DNA from: CAIJXB01 sp964455905 | GTDB lineage: Bacteria; Chlamydiota; Chlamydiia; Chlamydiales; Rhabdochlamydiaceae | Assembly (NCBI GenBank): GCA_964455905.1 | Contig: CAYVYN010000008.1 | Location: 21,741 to 85,740, forward strand | DNA: 64,000 bases | Direction of reading: 5' to 3' | Shown: positions 27,118-36,321 of the stretch, in pieces | Layout of the letters: the number at the start of each line of letters is the position of its first letter | Numbering within the stretch: position 1 is the stretch's first letter | Program-made: the position numbers and the translations under genes | Notes under the pieces: model-generated | Database searches by the model: none | The model's input: only the letters and a program-made list of their open reading frames with translations | Told to the model about the DNA's origin: nothing

Positions 27118-28374
27118 TTATTTTTCTACGCTAAAAATAAAATAGGCAGGAAAAGCAAAGTTGTTATTAGGGCGAGGCGCTCCTACAAGGGTTACTTTTT
27201 TTCCAACTAGAGATTGTAGATTGATTGATGTGCTATAGATATATCCTACAGGTAGGTCATTTTGTCTTAAAATGTAGTCGCCGGGTTTGCATTTTACAGG
27301 CGCTAAATAAGGTTCAATAATTCCAGTCAGAGTTGTTGTCGTAAGTTTTTGCTCATCGTAAAACTCATCAATTGTACCGCTTTTATACGTGTTAACCCAG
27401 TTAAGGTATAAAGCCTCTTCTACAGGTTCCCATAATTTCATTTTGTCAGTAAAAGTGTACTCTTCAACTAGACCTTTTTTTGTTTCTAAGACAAGGGTCT
27501 CTTCTTCGATTGATTTACTTTCGAGGTAAGAAATGCGTTTATCTAAAAACTGTTCTTGAGCTTTTGCTAAAGATTCTTTGGCTTTTTCTGTAAGGTCGAC
27601 AAATTCTGCATACTCTTGAATTACAGCTTGGAAGCTACTATTTACTTTATCAAAATCTATGTTTGGATACGCTTTTTGCATTTCGCTTTCAACGAAGTAT
27701 TCAGCAGTTTCCATTTGTTGCTTAGCTAACTTTAACTTTGTTTCGAAGTGGCTTTTTACTTCGGGGCCTCCGCAGTTTTCGACATAGTCTTTAGCTACGT
27801 AAAAACGAGAGGATGAAGGGGCCTGGATTTCATTCCATTTGCTGTTTGTTGCACACGGTGCTGCTTTTACAGAGTCTCCGGAGTTAAGATGTGCAATAAC
27901 TGGGGCTTCTAAATCTGGCTTGGAACGAACGTTTACTCTGTTCCCTTCGATCTGGTTGTCTAGAACGAAACTTCTAAAAACATACGCTTTAAGATCGGCA
28001 GGTGCTTCCACTACCCAAAAGTCGTCAGCTTCATCTATAACAGAAAGAAGCTCACCTTTAGAAAGTTCTTTTATTATAGGACTTTCAATGTCTGGTTGTA
28101 ATCGTAGTCTGACTTTTTTCCCTTTTATTTTCCCCGTAAACGGTTTAAATGTAGCTTTTGGTTTTAGTTTTTTAATAGATGTAGAAATCTCTTTTTTTTC
28201 TTCAACAAAAGCTTCTTGCGCTACAGGAGGAGTTGGGAGTGTCTCTTCGGGAGGAGCTGCAGTGAAAATAGGGGGAGAATCTAGGTCAGCTAAACTTCCA
28301 GGTTGATCTCCGGATAATGAGGTAAGATAAAAAACGCAAAGCGCGCTGCAAACTAAGTTTACTTGTTTTAACAT
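27118..28374 (-). CDS. Exported protein with two bacterial SH3 domains
   Basis: The start is the ATG at 28374, ten bases after GGGAGG; an upstream in-frame TTG contains that ribosome site and is unlikely. The 418-residue product has a signal peptide (about 22 residues), a Pro-rich stretch, then two SH3-like domains (about 75-135 and 140-195) with the motifs VRLRLQPDIESPIIKEL and VNVRSKPDLEAPVIAHL. A long coiled-coil segment (about 205-310) follows and then a globular C-terminus. SH3b domains usually bind peptidoglycan peptides or other cell-wall ligands in the periplasm. The C-terminal region is not recognised. Confidence 0.72.
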   Translation of the reverse strand: MLKQVNLVCSALCVFYLTSLSGDQPGSLADLDSPPIFTAAPPEETLPTPPVAQEAFVEEKKEISTSIKKLKPKATFKPFTGKIKGKKVRLRLQPDIESPIIKELSKGELLSVIDEADDFWVVEAPADLKAYVFRSFVLDNQIEGNRVNVRSKPDLEAPVIAHLNSGDSVKAAPCATNSKWNEIQAPSSSRFYVAKDYVENCGGPEVKSHFETKLKLAKQQMETAEYFVESEMQKAYPNIDFDKVNSSFQAVIQEYAEFVDLTEKAKESLAKAQEQFLDKRISYLESKSIEEETLVLETKKGLVEEYTFTDKMKLWEPVEEALYLNWVNTYKSGTIDEFYDEQKLTTTTLTGIIEPYLAPVKCKPGDYILRQNDLPVGYIYSTSINLQSLVGKKVTLVGAPRPNNNFAFPAYFIFSVEK

Positions 28375-28504
28375 GATAACTAAACCTCCCAAGGTCTAAA
28401 ATAGGTCGTGTATAAAAAAATGCTAAGGTTCATTCTAAAGTTTAGCTCTTTTTTACAGCAAGGTTTTTTATTGCAGAGATTCGTAGTTATCTTATTGTCA
28501 ATTT

Positions 28505-29239
28505 TTAGCTTTTTAAAACGGCTAGGATGTGTTCGCATTGATTTGATCCGCAGGTGCAGCTGACAGGGGATCCTAAGAAAACGCTATATTCTTCTTGTGG
28601 GTTGTCTGGATGTATTACTTTGTAGATTTTGTTTTCTGGAGGGTGAATGATCCAAGATTTGAATGATAGTTCTTCTGCTGGAACTTCCTCTTCTTCTAGC
28701 TCTTCGTTTGGGGCTTCAAAGGCAATTCTCATGGATCTTGCGATTTGACAGTGGGGGCAATTACAGTGAGGTTCTGCTTTTGGTAATGCTTCAATATCGA
28801 TGTTTCCGATTGTTTTTGTGATCGATGTGATTTTGTTAACTATATTTTTCGGTAGCTCTGGAGCTTCTTTTTTTTCAGGGTCGTGTTGAAGGATGGACGT
28901 TAAGGTTTTAAAGCCGCCAAGAGGCAGTGGTATGTCAAAAACAAATGGGGAAGGGTCTTTTACCGCGTCAAATAAAAAAGAAGCGGGGCTTGCTTGGGCG
29001 TAGTTATTATTTGGCGAAGAGGATTCTTCTTCTAAGTATTTTACATGGGATCTGAAGATTGCATCCACAAGGTCATGATTGATGTTTGGAATAGATACTG
29101 AAGACCCGTCTGCCAAGGCTATGTGAAGAGTGAGGGAGTCTGTTTGCTCTTCTGTTGTTAGTGAGCTGATGTTGTTCCATGTGGTAGAAATATAAGGCGG
29201 GATACTTAAGATTTTATGGTTGATTTTCATCGAGGTCAT
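28505..29239 (-). CDS. Conserved hypothetical protein with SWIM-like zinc motif
   Basis: I choose the ATG at 29239 because AGGAGA lies six bases upstream; an ATG 11 codons earlier has no ribosome site. The 244-residue soluble protein has a mid CNCPHCQ motif (about residues 157-163) and ends with VSCTCGSNQCEHILAVL, which fits the CxCx(n)CxH pattern of SWIM zinc fingers. An acidic patch (EELEEEEVPAEEL) separates them. SWIM domains bind DNA or proteins. It is transcribed away from the PIN-PhoH gene. No other family is recognised. Confidence 0.68.
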   Translation of the reverse strand: MTSMKINHKILSIPPYISTTWNNISSLTTEEQTDSLTLHIALADGSSVSIPNINHDLVDAIFRSHVKYLEEESSSPNNNYAQASPASFLFDAVKDPSPFVFDIPLPLGGFKTLTSILQHDPEKKEAPELPKNIVNKITSITKTIGNIDIEALPKAEPHCNCPHCQIARSMRIAFEAPNEELEEEEVPAEELSFKSWIIHPPENKIYKVIHPDNPQEEYSVFLGSPVSCTCGSNQCEHILAVLKS

Positions 29240-29388
29240 CTTGCTTCTCCTGTTAGGTTTTCTTGGCCTCATTTTAACCTAACTTTGTAAAATCGGTCAA
29301 ACCATAAATTAGCACTCGATGGATTTGTTTGCTTGTTTTTGTTTTATCTAATTGTTTTTTAGGGTGTTGTGAATTGGAAAAAAAAAGA

Positions 29389-29416
29389 TTGCCAAGAGGT
29401 CTCTTTCTGCTATGCT
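29389..29416 (+). promoter_or_regulatory. Probable promoter of phoH
   Basis: TTGCCA (29389-29394) and TATGCT (29411-29416) are separated by 16 bases and lie 34 bases before the phoH start, a good match to the major sigma-factor consensus. Confidence 0.45.
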
Positions 29417-29450
29417 CGGCCAATAAACGAGCTTAACGAGGGAGAAGCTT

Positions 29451-30764
29451 ATGACAAGAAAAACATTTGTTATTGATACTAATGTCCTTTTGCATGATCC
29501 AGATGCAATTCGTAAGTTTAAAAATAATGATGTGGTAATCCCTTTGGGGGTCTTAGAAGAGCTTGATGGTATGAAGCGGCAGTCTGATGAGTTAGGGAAA
29601 AATGCTAGGCAGGTTGTTCGTTATATAGATTCTTTAAAAGAAAGTAAAAAAGGTAATTTACATTCAGGTGTTGGGATTGAAAACGGGATTAGTGTTCGGG
29701 TGTATGTAGATACGCAGATCAAGGAAAAACAATCCTTCCCTCTTTCTATGGATCGAAGCGCACATAAGATTCTTTTAGCTGCGCATCAGATGAAGGAGAT
29801 GGGCGGCGTTGTTGTTTTAGTTTCAAAAGATTTTGTTATGAGAGTGAAAGCTGAGGCGATTGGCATTGAAGCGGAAGATTATGAAAATCCAAAGATGTCT
29901 TTTGAAAAGATGTATAAGGGCTATCGTAAGATTGAAGTTCCTAAGCGTGAAATAGATCTTTTTTATAAGGATGGCTTTCTTGCTATGGAGTTGGAGGATT
30001 GCGCTCCTAATGAATATTGCTTGATGACATCTCCCGAGCAGTCATCTGCTTTAGCGAAATATAATATTGAATTAAAGCGTTTAGAGCCTTTAATCAAAAT
30101 TTCTAGAGATATTTGGGGAATACATCCTTTAAATATGGAGCAAAAATGTGCTTTGGATCTTTTACTTCGCGACGATGTGAAGCTGGTTTCTTTAGTTGGT
30201 CAAGCGGGTACAGGTAAGACTCTTTTGGCTCTTGCTGCTGCTTTAAGAAAGGTTTTTGATGAACCAGTTTATAATCGTATTTTGGTTAGCCGGCCTATTA
30301 TGCCTTTAGGTAAGGATATAGGCTATCTTCCAGGAACTAAAGATGAAAAGCTTTTTCACTGGATGCAGCCTATTTATGATAATTTAGAGTATTTGTGCAG
30401 TTCGACTGGGGGGCCTGCTAGTGGAGTAGAAACTCAGAAATGGATCATGGAAAGCAAGAAAATTGAAATGGAGGCCGTTACCTATATTCGGGGGAGAACA
30501 TTACCTAAGATGTTTATTATCATTGACGAGGCTCAAAATTTAACGCCGCATGAAGTGAAAACAGTTATTTCTCGAGCTGGAAAAGGGACTAAGGTTATTT
30601 TAACGGGGGATCCGACGCAAATAGATAATCCTTATTTGGATAAGGATTCTAACGCGTTGACTTTTGTAGTTGGAAAGTTTAAGAATGAGCCTATTTTTGG
30701 GCATATTTCGCTCGAAAGAACAGAAAGATCAGAGCTTGCCGCGCTTGCTGCGGATATTTTATAA
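29451..30764 (+). CDS. phoH: PIN domain-PhoH ATPase fusion protein
   Basis: The 437-residue protein has an N-terminal PIN nuclease domain (about 1-150) with TFVIDTNVLLHD supplying the first catalytic Asp, and a C-terminal PhoH ATPase domain with Walker A GQAGTGKT near 250 and Walker B MFIIIDEAQNLTPHEV followed by ILTGDPTQID. This is the PhoH2/YlaK architecture, shown in other bacteria to act as an RNA helicase with ribonuclease activity. GAGGGAGA lies seven bases before the ATG. It ends at a strong terminator. Confidence 0.9.
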   Translation: MTRKTFVIDTNVLLHDPDAIRKFKNNDVVIPLGVLEELDGMKRQSDELGKNARQVVRYIDSLKESKKGNLHSGVGIENGISVRVYVDTQIKEKQSFPLSMDRSAHKILLAAHQMKEMGGVVVLVSKDFVMRVKAEAIGIEAEDYENPKMSFEKMYKGYRKIEVPKREIDLFYKDGFLAMELEDCAPNEYCLMTSPEQSSALAKYNIELKRLEPLIKISRDIWGIHPLNMEQKCALDLLLRDDVKLVSLVGQAGTGKTLLALAAALRKVFDEPVYNRILVSRPIMPLGKDIGYLPGTKDEKLFHWMQPIYDNLEYLCSSTGGPASGVETQKWIMESKKIEMEAVTYIRGRTLPKMFIIIDEAQNLTPHEVKTVISRAGKGTKVILTGDPTQIDNPYLDKDSNALTFVVGKFKNEPIFGHISLERTERSELAALAADIL

Positions 30765-30776
30765 GGAATTAAAAAA

Positions 30777-30813
30777 GAATGCTCCTCCAAATGAAGGAGC
30801 ATTCTTTTTTTTT
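30777..30813 (+). terminator. Strong intrinsic terminator of phoH
   Basis: GAATGCTCCT (30777-30786) pairs perfectly with AGGAGCATTC (30795-30804) and nine T follow at once. The T run extends into the stop codon of the convergent helicase gene. Confidence 0.85.
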
Positions 30814-32380
30814 AGTATCGTTTTTTTGGCTTTTTCACGTCGCTTGGATGTGAAAATTTCTTTTTAGGATATGATCCAAAAGCATCAGGTTCAGCTCTTT
30901 CAGATCTTCCGCTATGAAATTTACGCTCGTCTCTTCCACCTGATCTGCTAGGGCGCGGGCCTGATCTGTTAAAAGATCTGTTGTCGTCAAAACGGCGGCT
31001 AGGTCTGCCTTCTGATCTTTTTGGAGCGGAGATCGCTTCTAAAATACCGATTGTCTCAGGGCCTTCAATAGGGTTTTTGGATAAAATCCAGCCTAATAGT
31101 TTTGCTGATAGCGTTTGTAGGTCCATTTCTTTTTGAACGGATTCGATCACGGCAGGAATGTCGCTTGTTGGCACTTGACCTTTAATTTGTGCTAAAAGTC
31201 TGTGAACCTGTGATTTGCGAATTTCTTGTTTTGAAGGAATGAAGAATCTTTCTAAATGTCCACCGGTTGTTTTTTGGAATTGGAGCAGTTTGCTGTATTC
31301 TCTTGGGGTTACAAATGTAATTGAAATCCCTTTTTTGCCTGCGCGCCCTGTTCTTCCAATTCTGTGGACGTAGTTTTCTGCATCAAATGGAATGTGGTAG
31401 TTAATTACGTGAGATACGTCGACAATGTTAAGTCCTCTTGCTGCAACGTCTGTAGCCACTAATATTTTAGATTTCCCTGTGCGGAAAGAGTGAGTCACGT
31501 TTTCTCTTTGAGATTGTTCCATATCTCCGTGAAGCCCACTTGCGGCTTGGCCTCGTTGTGTTAAAACTTGGCTAAGTCTATCGACTTCTTTTTTTGTTTT
31601 ACAGAAAATGATCGATTTGAAGAGGTCATTTGCTTCAAAAAGACGGACGATAGCTTCGTCTCTTTCAAAATCTTGTAATACGCAGTAATGCTGTGCGATG
31701 TCTTCGTTAGTTGCTTGTGTTTGTGTGGCTTTTACAACTATTGGAGAATTTAGGATTCGTTTAGCTAAAGATTGAATCGCTGAAGGCATTGTTGCGGAAA
31801 ACATTAAAGTTTGTCGTTCTTTAGGTAAGAATTCAAAAATAGCTTGTAAATCTTCTAAAAATCCCATGTCTAACATTTCGTCAGCTTCATCGATGATGAC
31901 AAGTGATGGGTTGAATGGTCCGATTTTATTTCCTTGTAGAAGGTCGAGAAGTCTTCCTGGGGTAGCAACCACAACCTGAGCCCCTCTTTTAATTGCGTCG
32001 ATCTGGTTGAAAAAAGATTTTCCACCGTAGATAGTTGCTGTACGAACTTTTAAAAAACTTCCTAAGCGAGAAAATTCTTCACTTACTTGAGAAGCGAGTT
32101 CTCTTGTTGGAGTGATGACTAGAACTTCGGGAGATCCAGTGTTTTTTAAAAGGTGCATTGCAGGTAGCGCGAAAGCTGCTGTTTTTCCTGTTCCTGTTTG
32201 CGCGTGTCCAATTACATCAGATCCAGCTAAGATAAGAGGGATGACTTCTTCTTGGATTGGGCTTGGAGTTTTAAATCCTGCTTTTTTTAAAGCGTCTAGT
32301 AAGCCTTGTTTTAGATTTAATTTTTCAAAGCCGTTTTCTGTTGTGTTTTCTATTATGTTTTCTATTTCTTCTGTATGCAT
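30812..32380 (-). CDS. DEAD-box ATP-dependent RNA helicase
   Basis: The start is the ATG at 32380 with TAAGGT five bases upstream; the frame is open for 30 more codons but lacks a better start. The 522-residue helicase has the Q motif (FKTPSPIQ), motif I AQTGTGKT, PTRELA, TPGR, DEAD, SAT, and HRIGRTGRAGKKG. The C-terminal 60 residues are Arg/Ser/Gly-rich (SRRFDDNRSFNRSGPRPSR) and probably bind RNA. It should remodel structured RNA in ribosome assembly or mRNA decay; the cold-shock DeaD/RhlE group is closest. Confidence 0.9.
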   Translation of the reverse strand: MHTEEIENIIENTTENGFEKLNLKQGLLDALKKAGFKTPSPIQEEVIPLILAGSDVIGHAQTGTGKTAAFALPAMHLLKNTGSPEVLVITPTRELASQVSEEFSRLGSFLKVRTATIYGGKSFFNQIDAIKRGAQVVVATPGRLLDLLQGNKIGPFNPSLVIIDEADEMLDMGFLEDLQAIFEFLPKERQTLMFSATMPSAIQSLAKRILNSPIVVKATQTQATNEDIAQHYCVLQDFERDEAIVRLFEANDLFKSIIFCKTKKEVDRLSQVLTQRGQAASGLHGDMEQSQRENVTHSFRTGKSKILVATDVAARGLNIVDVSHVINYHIPFDAENYVHRIGRTGRAGKKGISITFVTPREYSKLLQFQKTTGGHLERFFIPSKQEIRKSQVHRLLAQIKGQVPTSDIPAVIESVQKEMDLQTLSAKLLGWILSKNPIEGPETIGILEAISAPKRSEGRPSRRFDDNRSFNRSGPRPSRSGGRDERKFHSGRSERAEPDAFGSYPKKKFSHPSDVKKPKKRY

Positions 32381-32647
32381 GTGATACCTTATGGGTTGTG
32401 GTATTTTTATTTCAGGCTTATGCCTTTGACTGTAAGCGCTTCGTCCGTCAATAAAAATCACAAGACTCAAGGTAAATCTTGAAAACCTAAGAATTGAAGC
32501 AAGCAGTCAAAATAAATGAATTTAATCATTAATCACAAAGATGATAGCATGGATCGATAATTTTAAACAGCAGAATAAACCAATTTTTCGTCAAATATCC
32601 TTTTTGATAGAGTTTTGGTGTAAAAAAACTTATGGAGAATATTTTTT

Positions 32648-34432
32648 GTGACAGTACTCGTTAGCATACAATCTCTTTCTAAATCTTTCGGTTCTCAAAA
32701 TCTTTTTACTGACATTTCGTTTTCTTTGTATGAAGGAGATAGGATGGGTCTTGCAGGTCCTAATGGAGCGGGAAAATCGACTCTTTTAAAGATTTTATTT
32801 GGGGTTGAGAGGCCCGATTCTGGTGTTGTGGCCAAACGACAGGGGCTAAAAATAGCTTATGCAAGTCAGACTCCAGATTTCCCTTCAAAATCAATTGAGG
32901 AGATTTTAGTTGAAGCTGCTGATCGATTACCTAAAGAAGAGGCACAACTAAAAGCTCATATTTTACTAGATAGAGCTGGTTTTTCTGATTGTTTGGCTGA
33001 TGGCTCTAAGTTGTCAGGTGGGTGGAAAAAGAGATTAGATATGATTCGAGTTCTTATGCAAGATCCCGATCTTGTTCTTTTGGATGAGCCCACTAATCAC
33101 TTAGATTTAGAGGGTATTCTTTGGTTGGAGAAATTTTTAAAAAAAGAAAGGGTGTCGTATTTAATTGTAAGCCATGATCGTTATTTTTTAGAAAATACCT
33201 GTTCAAAGATGCTCGAGCTGAATAGGTGTTTTCCTAAAGGAACCTTTTTGGTTGAAGGTGGGTGGACTACTTTTATGGAAAGAAAGCTTGATTTTTTAGA
33301 AGTTCAGCTTAAACAGGAAAGAAGTCTTGCTTCGACGGTTCGTGATGAAGTGGAGTGGATGCGGAAATCTCCTAAAGCCAGAACTACTAAATCAAAATCT
33401 CGTATACAACGAGCCGAGCAGATGATCGAACAGTTGCAGGACTTAGGAGGACGAAATCAAAAAAAGGATGTTTCTATTGATTTTGTCGCCTCAGAAAGAG
33501 AAACAAGAAATTTAATTGTCGCAAAAAATTTAACTAAAAGTTTAGGTGGGAAACAGTTATTTCAGGGTATTGATTTGAAGCTTTCTCCAGGGAGTCGTTT
33601 GGGGATTGTTGGCGGAAATGGTACAGGTAAAACGACACTTTTAAAAATTTTAGCAGGAGAAATTCCTTCCGATTTAGGCACTATTAAATACGCTCAAGAT
33701 TTAAAGCTTGTTTATTTTGATCAACATAGAGAGAAAATAGATCAAAATAGCACTTTAAGAGAGGCTCTTTCTCCTTCTGGTGATTTTATTCGGTTTAAGG
33801 GACAGGAGATTCATGTAAATGGTTGGGCTAAAAAGTTTTTGTTTTATCCAGATCGATTAAACATGCCAGTAAGTTGTCTTTCTGGAGGGGAAAGGGCCCG
33901 TATTCTATTAGCTAGACTTATGCTACAACCAGCCGACGTTCTTTTTCTAGACGAACCAACAAATGATTTGGATGTCGCAACTCTTGAAGTAATTGAAAAT
34001 AGTCTTATTGAGTTTCCAGGGGCAGTTGTCTTAATTAGTCATGATCGTTGTTTAATGGATACTGTTTGCACGCAAATTTTAGGTCTTGGTGAAGGCAATG
34101 AGCAGACTATTTTTGCAGACTATTCTCAGTGGGAAAAGGCTTTTCAGGGCTCATTTTCAAAAAAAGAAAAAGAAAAGACCCCAGTTATCAAAACAGAGAA
34201 AGTTCAAGATTCTAAAAAGCTTTCTTATAAGGATAAAAAAGAGTTAGAGGGTATGGAAGCGTCAATTTTGGTACAAGAAGAAGCTCTTTTAATCCTTCAG
34301 GCTAAGCTTGATAATAAGTCCCTTAGCCCTCAAGAAACGCATGTTGTGTATCAGAAAATGGGTGAGATTCAAGAAGGGATAGATCGTCTTTATCTAAGAT
34401 GGCAGGAGTTGTTAGATAGGCCTCTTACATAA
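32648..34432 (+). CDS. uup: ABC-F family ATPase Uup
   Basis: The 594-residue protein has two ABC domains: Walker A GPNGAGKST, signature LSGGWKKRLDM, Walker B LVLLDEPTNHLD, then GGNGTGKTT, LSGGERARILL and LFLDEPTNDLD. LSGGW plus the interdomain RDEVEWMRKSPKARTTKSKSRIQRAE identify the Uup subgroup, and the last 80 residues form the Uup coiled coil. Uup acts on ribosomes and on branched DNA intermediates, limiting precise transposon excision. The start is GTG with GGAGA nine bases upstream. This is the second ABC-F gene in the window. Confidence 0.87.
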   Translation: MTVLVSIQSLSKSFGSQNLFTDISFSLYEGDRMGLAGPNGAGKSTLLKILFGVERPDSGVVAKRQGLKIAYASQTPDFPSKSIEEILVEAADRLPKEEAQLKAHILLDRAGFSDCLADGSKLSGGWKKRLDMIRVLMQDPDLVLLDEPTNHLDLEGILWLEKFLKKERVSYLIVSHDRYFLENTCSKMLELNRCFPKGTFLVEGGWTTFMERKLDFLEVQLKQERSLASTVRDEVEWMRKSPKARTTKSKSRIQRAEQMIEQLQDLGGRNQKKDVSIDFVASERETRNLIVAKNLTKSLGGKQLFQGIDLKLSPGSRLGIVGGNGTGKTTLLKILAGEIPSDLGTIKYAQDLKLVYFDQHREKIDQNSTLREALSPSGDFIRFKGQEIHVNGWAKKFLFYPDRLNMPVSCLSGGERARILLARLMLQPADVLFLDEPTNDLDVATLEVIENSLIEFPGAVVLISHDRCLMDTVCTQILGLGEGNEQTIFADYSQWEKAFQGSFSKKEKEKTPVIKTEKVQDSKKLSYKDKKELEGMEASILVQEEALLILQAKLDNKSLSPQETHVVYQKMGEIQEGIDRLYLRWQELLDRPLT

Positions 34433-34539
34433 TTAATTATAAGTAGTGGTTCGTGTTTTTTTTGTTGATTTTCTTTTTTTTGTAATTTACATGTTGAATA
34501 TTTGCTTTGCGTTAATGTTATTTATTGAAGTGGGTTAAA

Positions 34540-36009
34540 ATGAGTGGTGTAGGCATTAATACGCTAATAAAAGAAGCTATGCTTTTAAATCATGCGTTAA
34601 TCGATCCAAAAATAAGTCTCTGTGGATCTGGATCGGAGGATAAAAAGAGAGCCGAGTTTCAGATTAAAGCCTTTTTGGAGAAAGCAAGTCCTTATATGGG
34701 AACCCAACAACTGAGCCCTTCGTTAAAAGAACTCAGGGAAACATGCCGTTTAAATGGACTAATAGGAGAGTTTAGTTTAAGGGTTCAGAAGTTTGTAACC
34801 CCCATTTTAAAGCTTCCCCAGGATGCGCTTAATACTATAATTGAGTTTCTGTCTCCTGAAGATTTTAGTAAAGCTGTAGTAACATCAAAAGCCTCAAACC
34901 GATCTTTAGCAAAGGCATGTTATATCCAAAGGCTTATTAAAATCTCTAAAGGATACCCTGTTAAAGACTTTGGATTAACAGAAGATTCTTTGCTTTTATT
35001 GATAAAAAGAAATCAGGCGTTCGAAAGAAAAAAAGAGGGAATTACAATAAAGCGCTTGAATTTAGATCATGTTAAAATCACAAATTTTAGTGCCTTATTA
35101 GAATTATGTCCCAAAGTTCATAGCTTGTCATTTGTTGTTGAAGTTTTTTTTAAAAGTTTTGTGGCAGAGCAGGTTTCTCTCTATCAGAATATACGCGAGT
35201 TGAATCTAAAAAATAACCGGATAGGTGCTGAGGGGGCTAGGGCCATCAGCAGGATGCTTAATTTGACTAGTCTAGATCTTAGTAGTAATTATATAGACGC
35301 TGAGGGAGCTATAGCCATCGCGGGAATGTCTGGTGTGACAGAGCTGAACCTTAGCGAAAATCCGCTAGGCTTTGGTGGAATTAAGGCTATTAGCGGGATG
35401 GGTAATGTGACGAGCTTAGATCTTAGCTTCAATTCGGTATACTCTGCAGGAGCTATAGTCATTAGTAGTATGGTTAATCTAAAGATCCTGTGTCTTTTAC
35501 GTGCTGCTATAGATAATGATGGTGCTGTAGCCATAAGTACAATGACTAATTTGATGAGTTTAAATCTTGCAGATAACCATTTAAACGACCAGGGAGCTTT
35601 AGCTATCAGTCGAATGCTTAAGTTGACCCTATTGAATCTTAGCAACAATAGTATAAGGTCTACGGGAGCTACAGCTATCAGCACGATGGCTAATCTGAAG
35701 ACTCTTTATCTTAACAAGAGCCGTATAGATGTTCATGGAGCTAGCGCTATTAGCGAAATGGTTAGTCTGACGAGCTTGGATCTTAGCTTCAATAACCTGG
35801 GCGATGCGGGAGCTATAGTCATTAGTAGAATGTGTAATGTGACGAACCTCTTTCTTAAGCAAACCAAGATAGGTGATGAGGGAACTATGGCGGTTAGCAG
35901 AATAGGAAGACTCGCGATTTTAAATCTTCAGGACAACAATATAAGTGATGTATTGAAAGAGCAAGTTCGCCAAGCGCTTAAAGCTCGGAGAGTTAAAATT
36001 GAATTATGA
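34540..36009 (+). CDS. F-box protein with GALA-type leucine-rich repeats
   Basis: The start is the ATG at 34540 (489 aa); an in-frame TTG five codons earlier lacks a ribosome site and the chosen start aligns with the paralogue at 36322. Residues 30-85 form a conserved N-terminal helical module (KRAEFQIKAFLEKASPYM). Residues 91-130 read as an F-box (KLPQDALNTIIEFLSPEDFSKAVVTSK). Residues 219-458 are ten exact 24-residue repeats of the form TSLDLSxNxIxxxGAxAISxM, and 459-489 form a cap. F-box plus GA-x-A-containing repeats is the architecture of Ralstonia GALA effectors, which plug into host SCF ubiquitin ligases. Secretion and SCF binding are inferred. Confidence 0.82.
   Translation: MSGVGINTLIKEAMLLNHALIDPKISLCGSGSEDKKRAEFQIKAFLEKASPYMGTQQLSPSLKELRETCRLNGLIGEFSLRVQKFVTPILKLPQDALNTIIEFLSPEDFSKAVVTSKASNRSLAKACYIQRLIKISKGYPVKDFGLTEDSLLLLIKRNQAFERKKEGITIKRLNLDHVKITNFSALLELCPKVHSLSFVVEVFFKSFVAEQVSLYQNIRELNLKNNRIGAEGARAISRMLNLTSLDLSSNYIDAEGAIAIAGMSGVTELNLSENPLGFGGIKAISGMGNVTSLDLSFNSVYSAGAIVISSMVNLKILCLLRAAIDNDGAVAISTMTNLMSLNLADNHLNDQGALAISRMLKLTLLNLSNNSIRSTGATAISTMANLKTLYLNKSRIDVHGASAISEMVSLTSLDLSFNNLGDAGAIVISRMCNVTNLFLKQTKIGDEGTMAVSRIGRLAILNLQDNNISDVLKEQVRQALKARRVKIEL
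35194..35913 (+). repeat. Ten tandem 72-base units encoding GALA-type LRRs
   Basis: Ten in-frame units of exactly 72 bases, without insertions, encode 24-residue repeats with conserved Leu at four positions, Asn at the turn, and GAxAIS. Units are diverged in DNA sequence. Confidence 0.85.
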
Positions 36010-36321
36010 AACCGCCCAAGCAAAAAAATCAGAGGTTTTTCTTTTGTCTAAAAAATAAAAAAAGCTTTTTAGTAAAAGAGAATTACTTCCTTGTTAGTTT
36101 AGATGTATAGAAATTACAAAAAAGTAAAGCTTAAAAAAGCTACCTAAGACGTTTTTTAGATCAATCAACAATAGATTTGAATGTTGAGATTCTTTAGTGC
36201 AACGTTTTTAGAAGTTATATTCGTTAATATCTAAAGCATCTAATCTTAATTTAATTTTTTTTGTGATGTTTTTTGTGAGAAGTATTTATTCTATATTAAT
36301 AAGTGTGTTAAAAGGGTCAAG
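36010..36321. other. Intergenic stretch between the two F-box/LRR genes
   Basis: The 312 bases hold no open frame, RNA gene or clear terminator; only weak A/T stems are visible (CTAAAAA 36049-36055 with TTTTTAG 36066-36072). Confidence 0.5.

Noticed and set aside
27839..28306. 155-codon plus-strand open frame inside the SH3 gene
   Set aside because: It lies opposite an exported protein with clear signal peptide and SH3 motifs; no ribosome site and no recognisable family.
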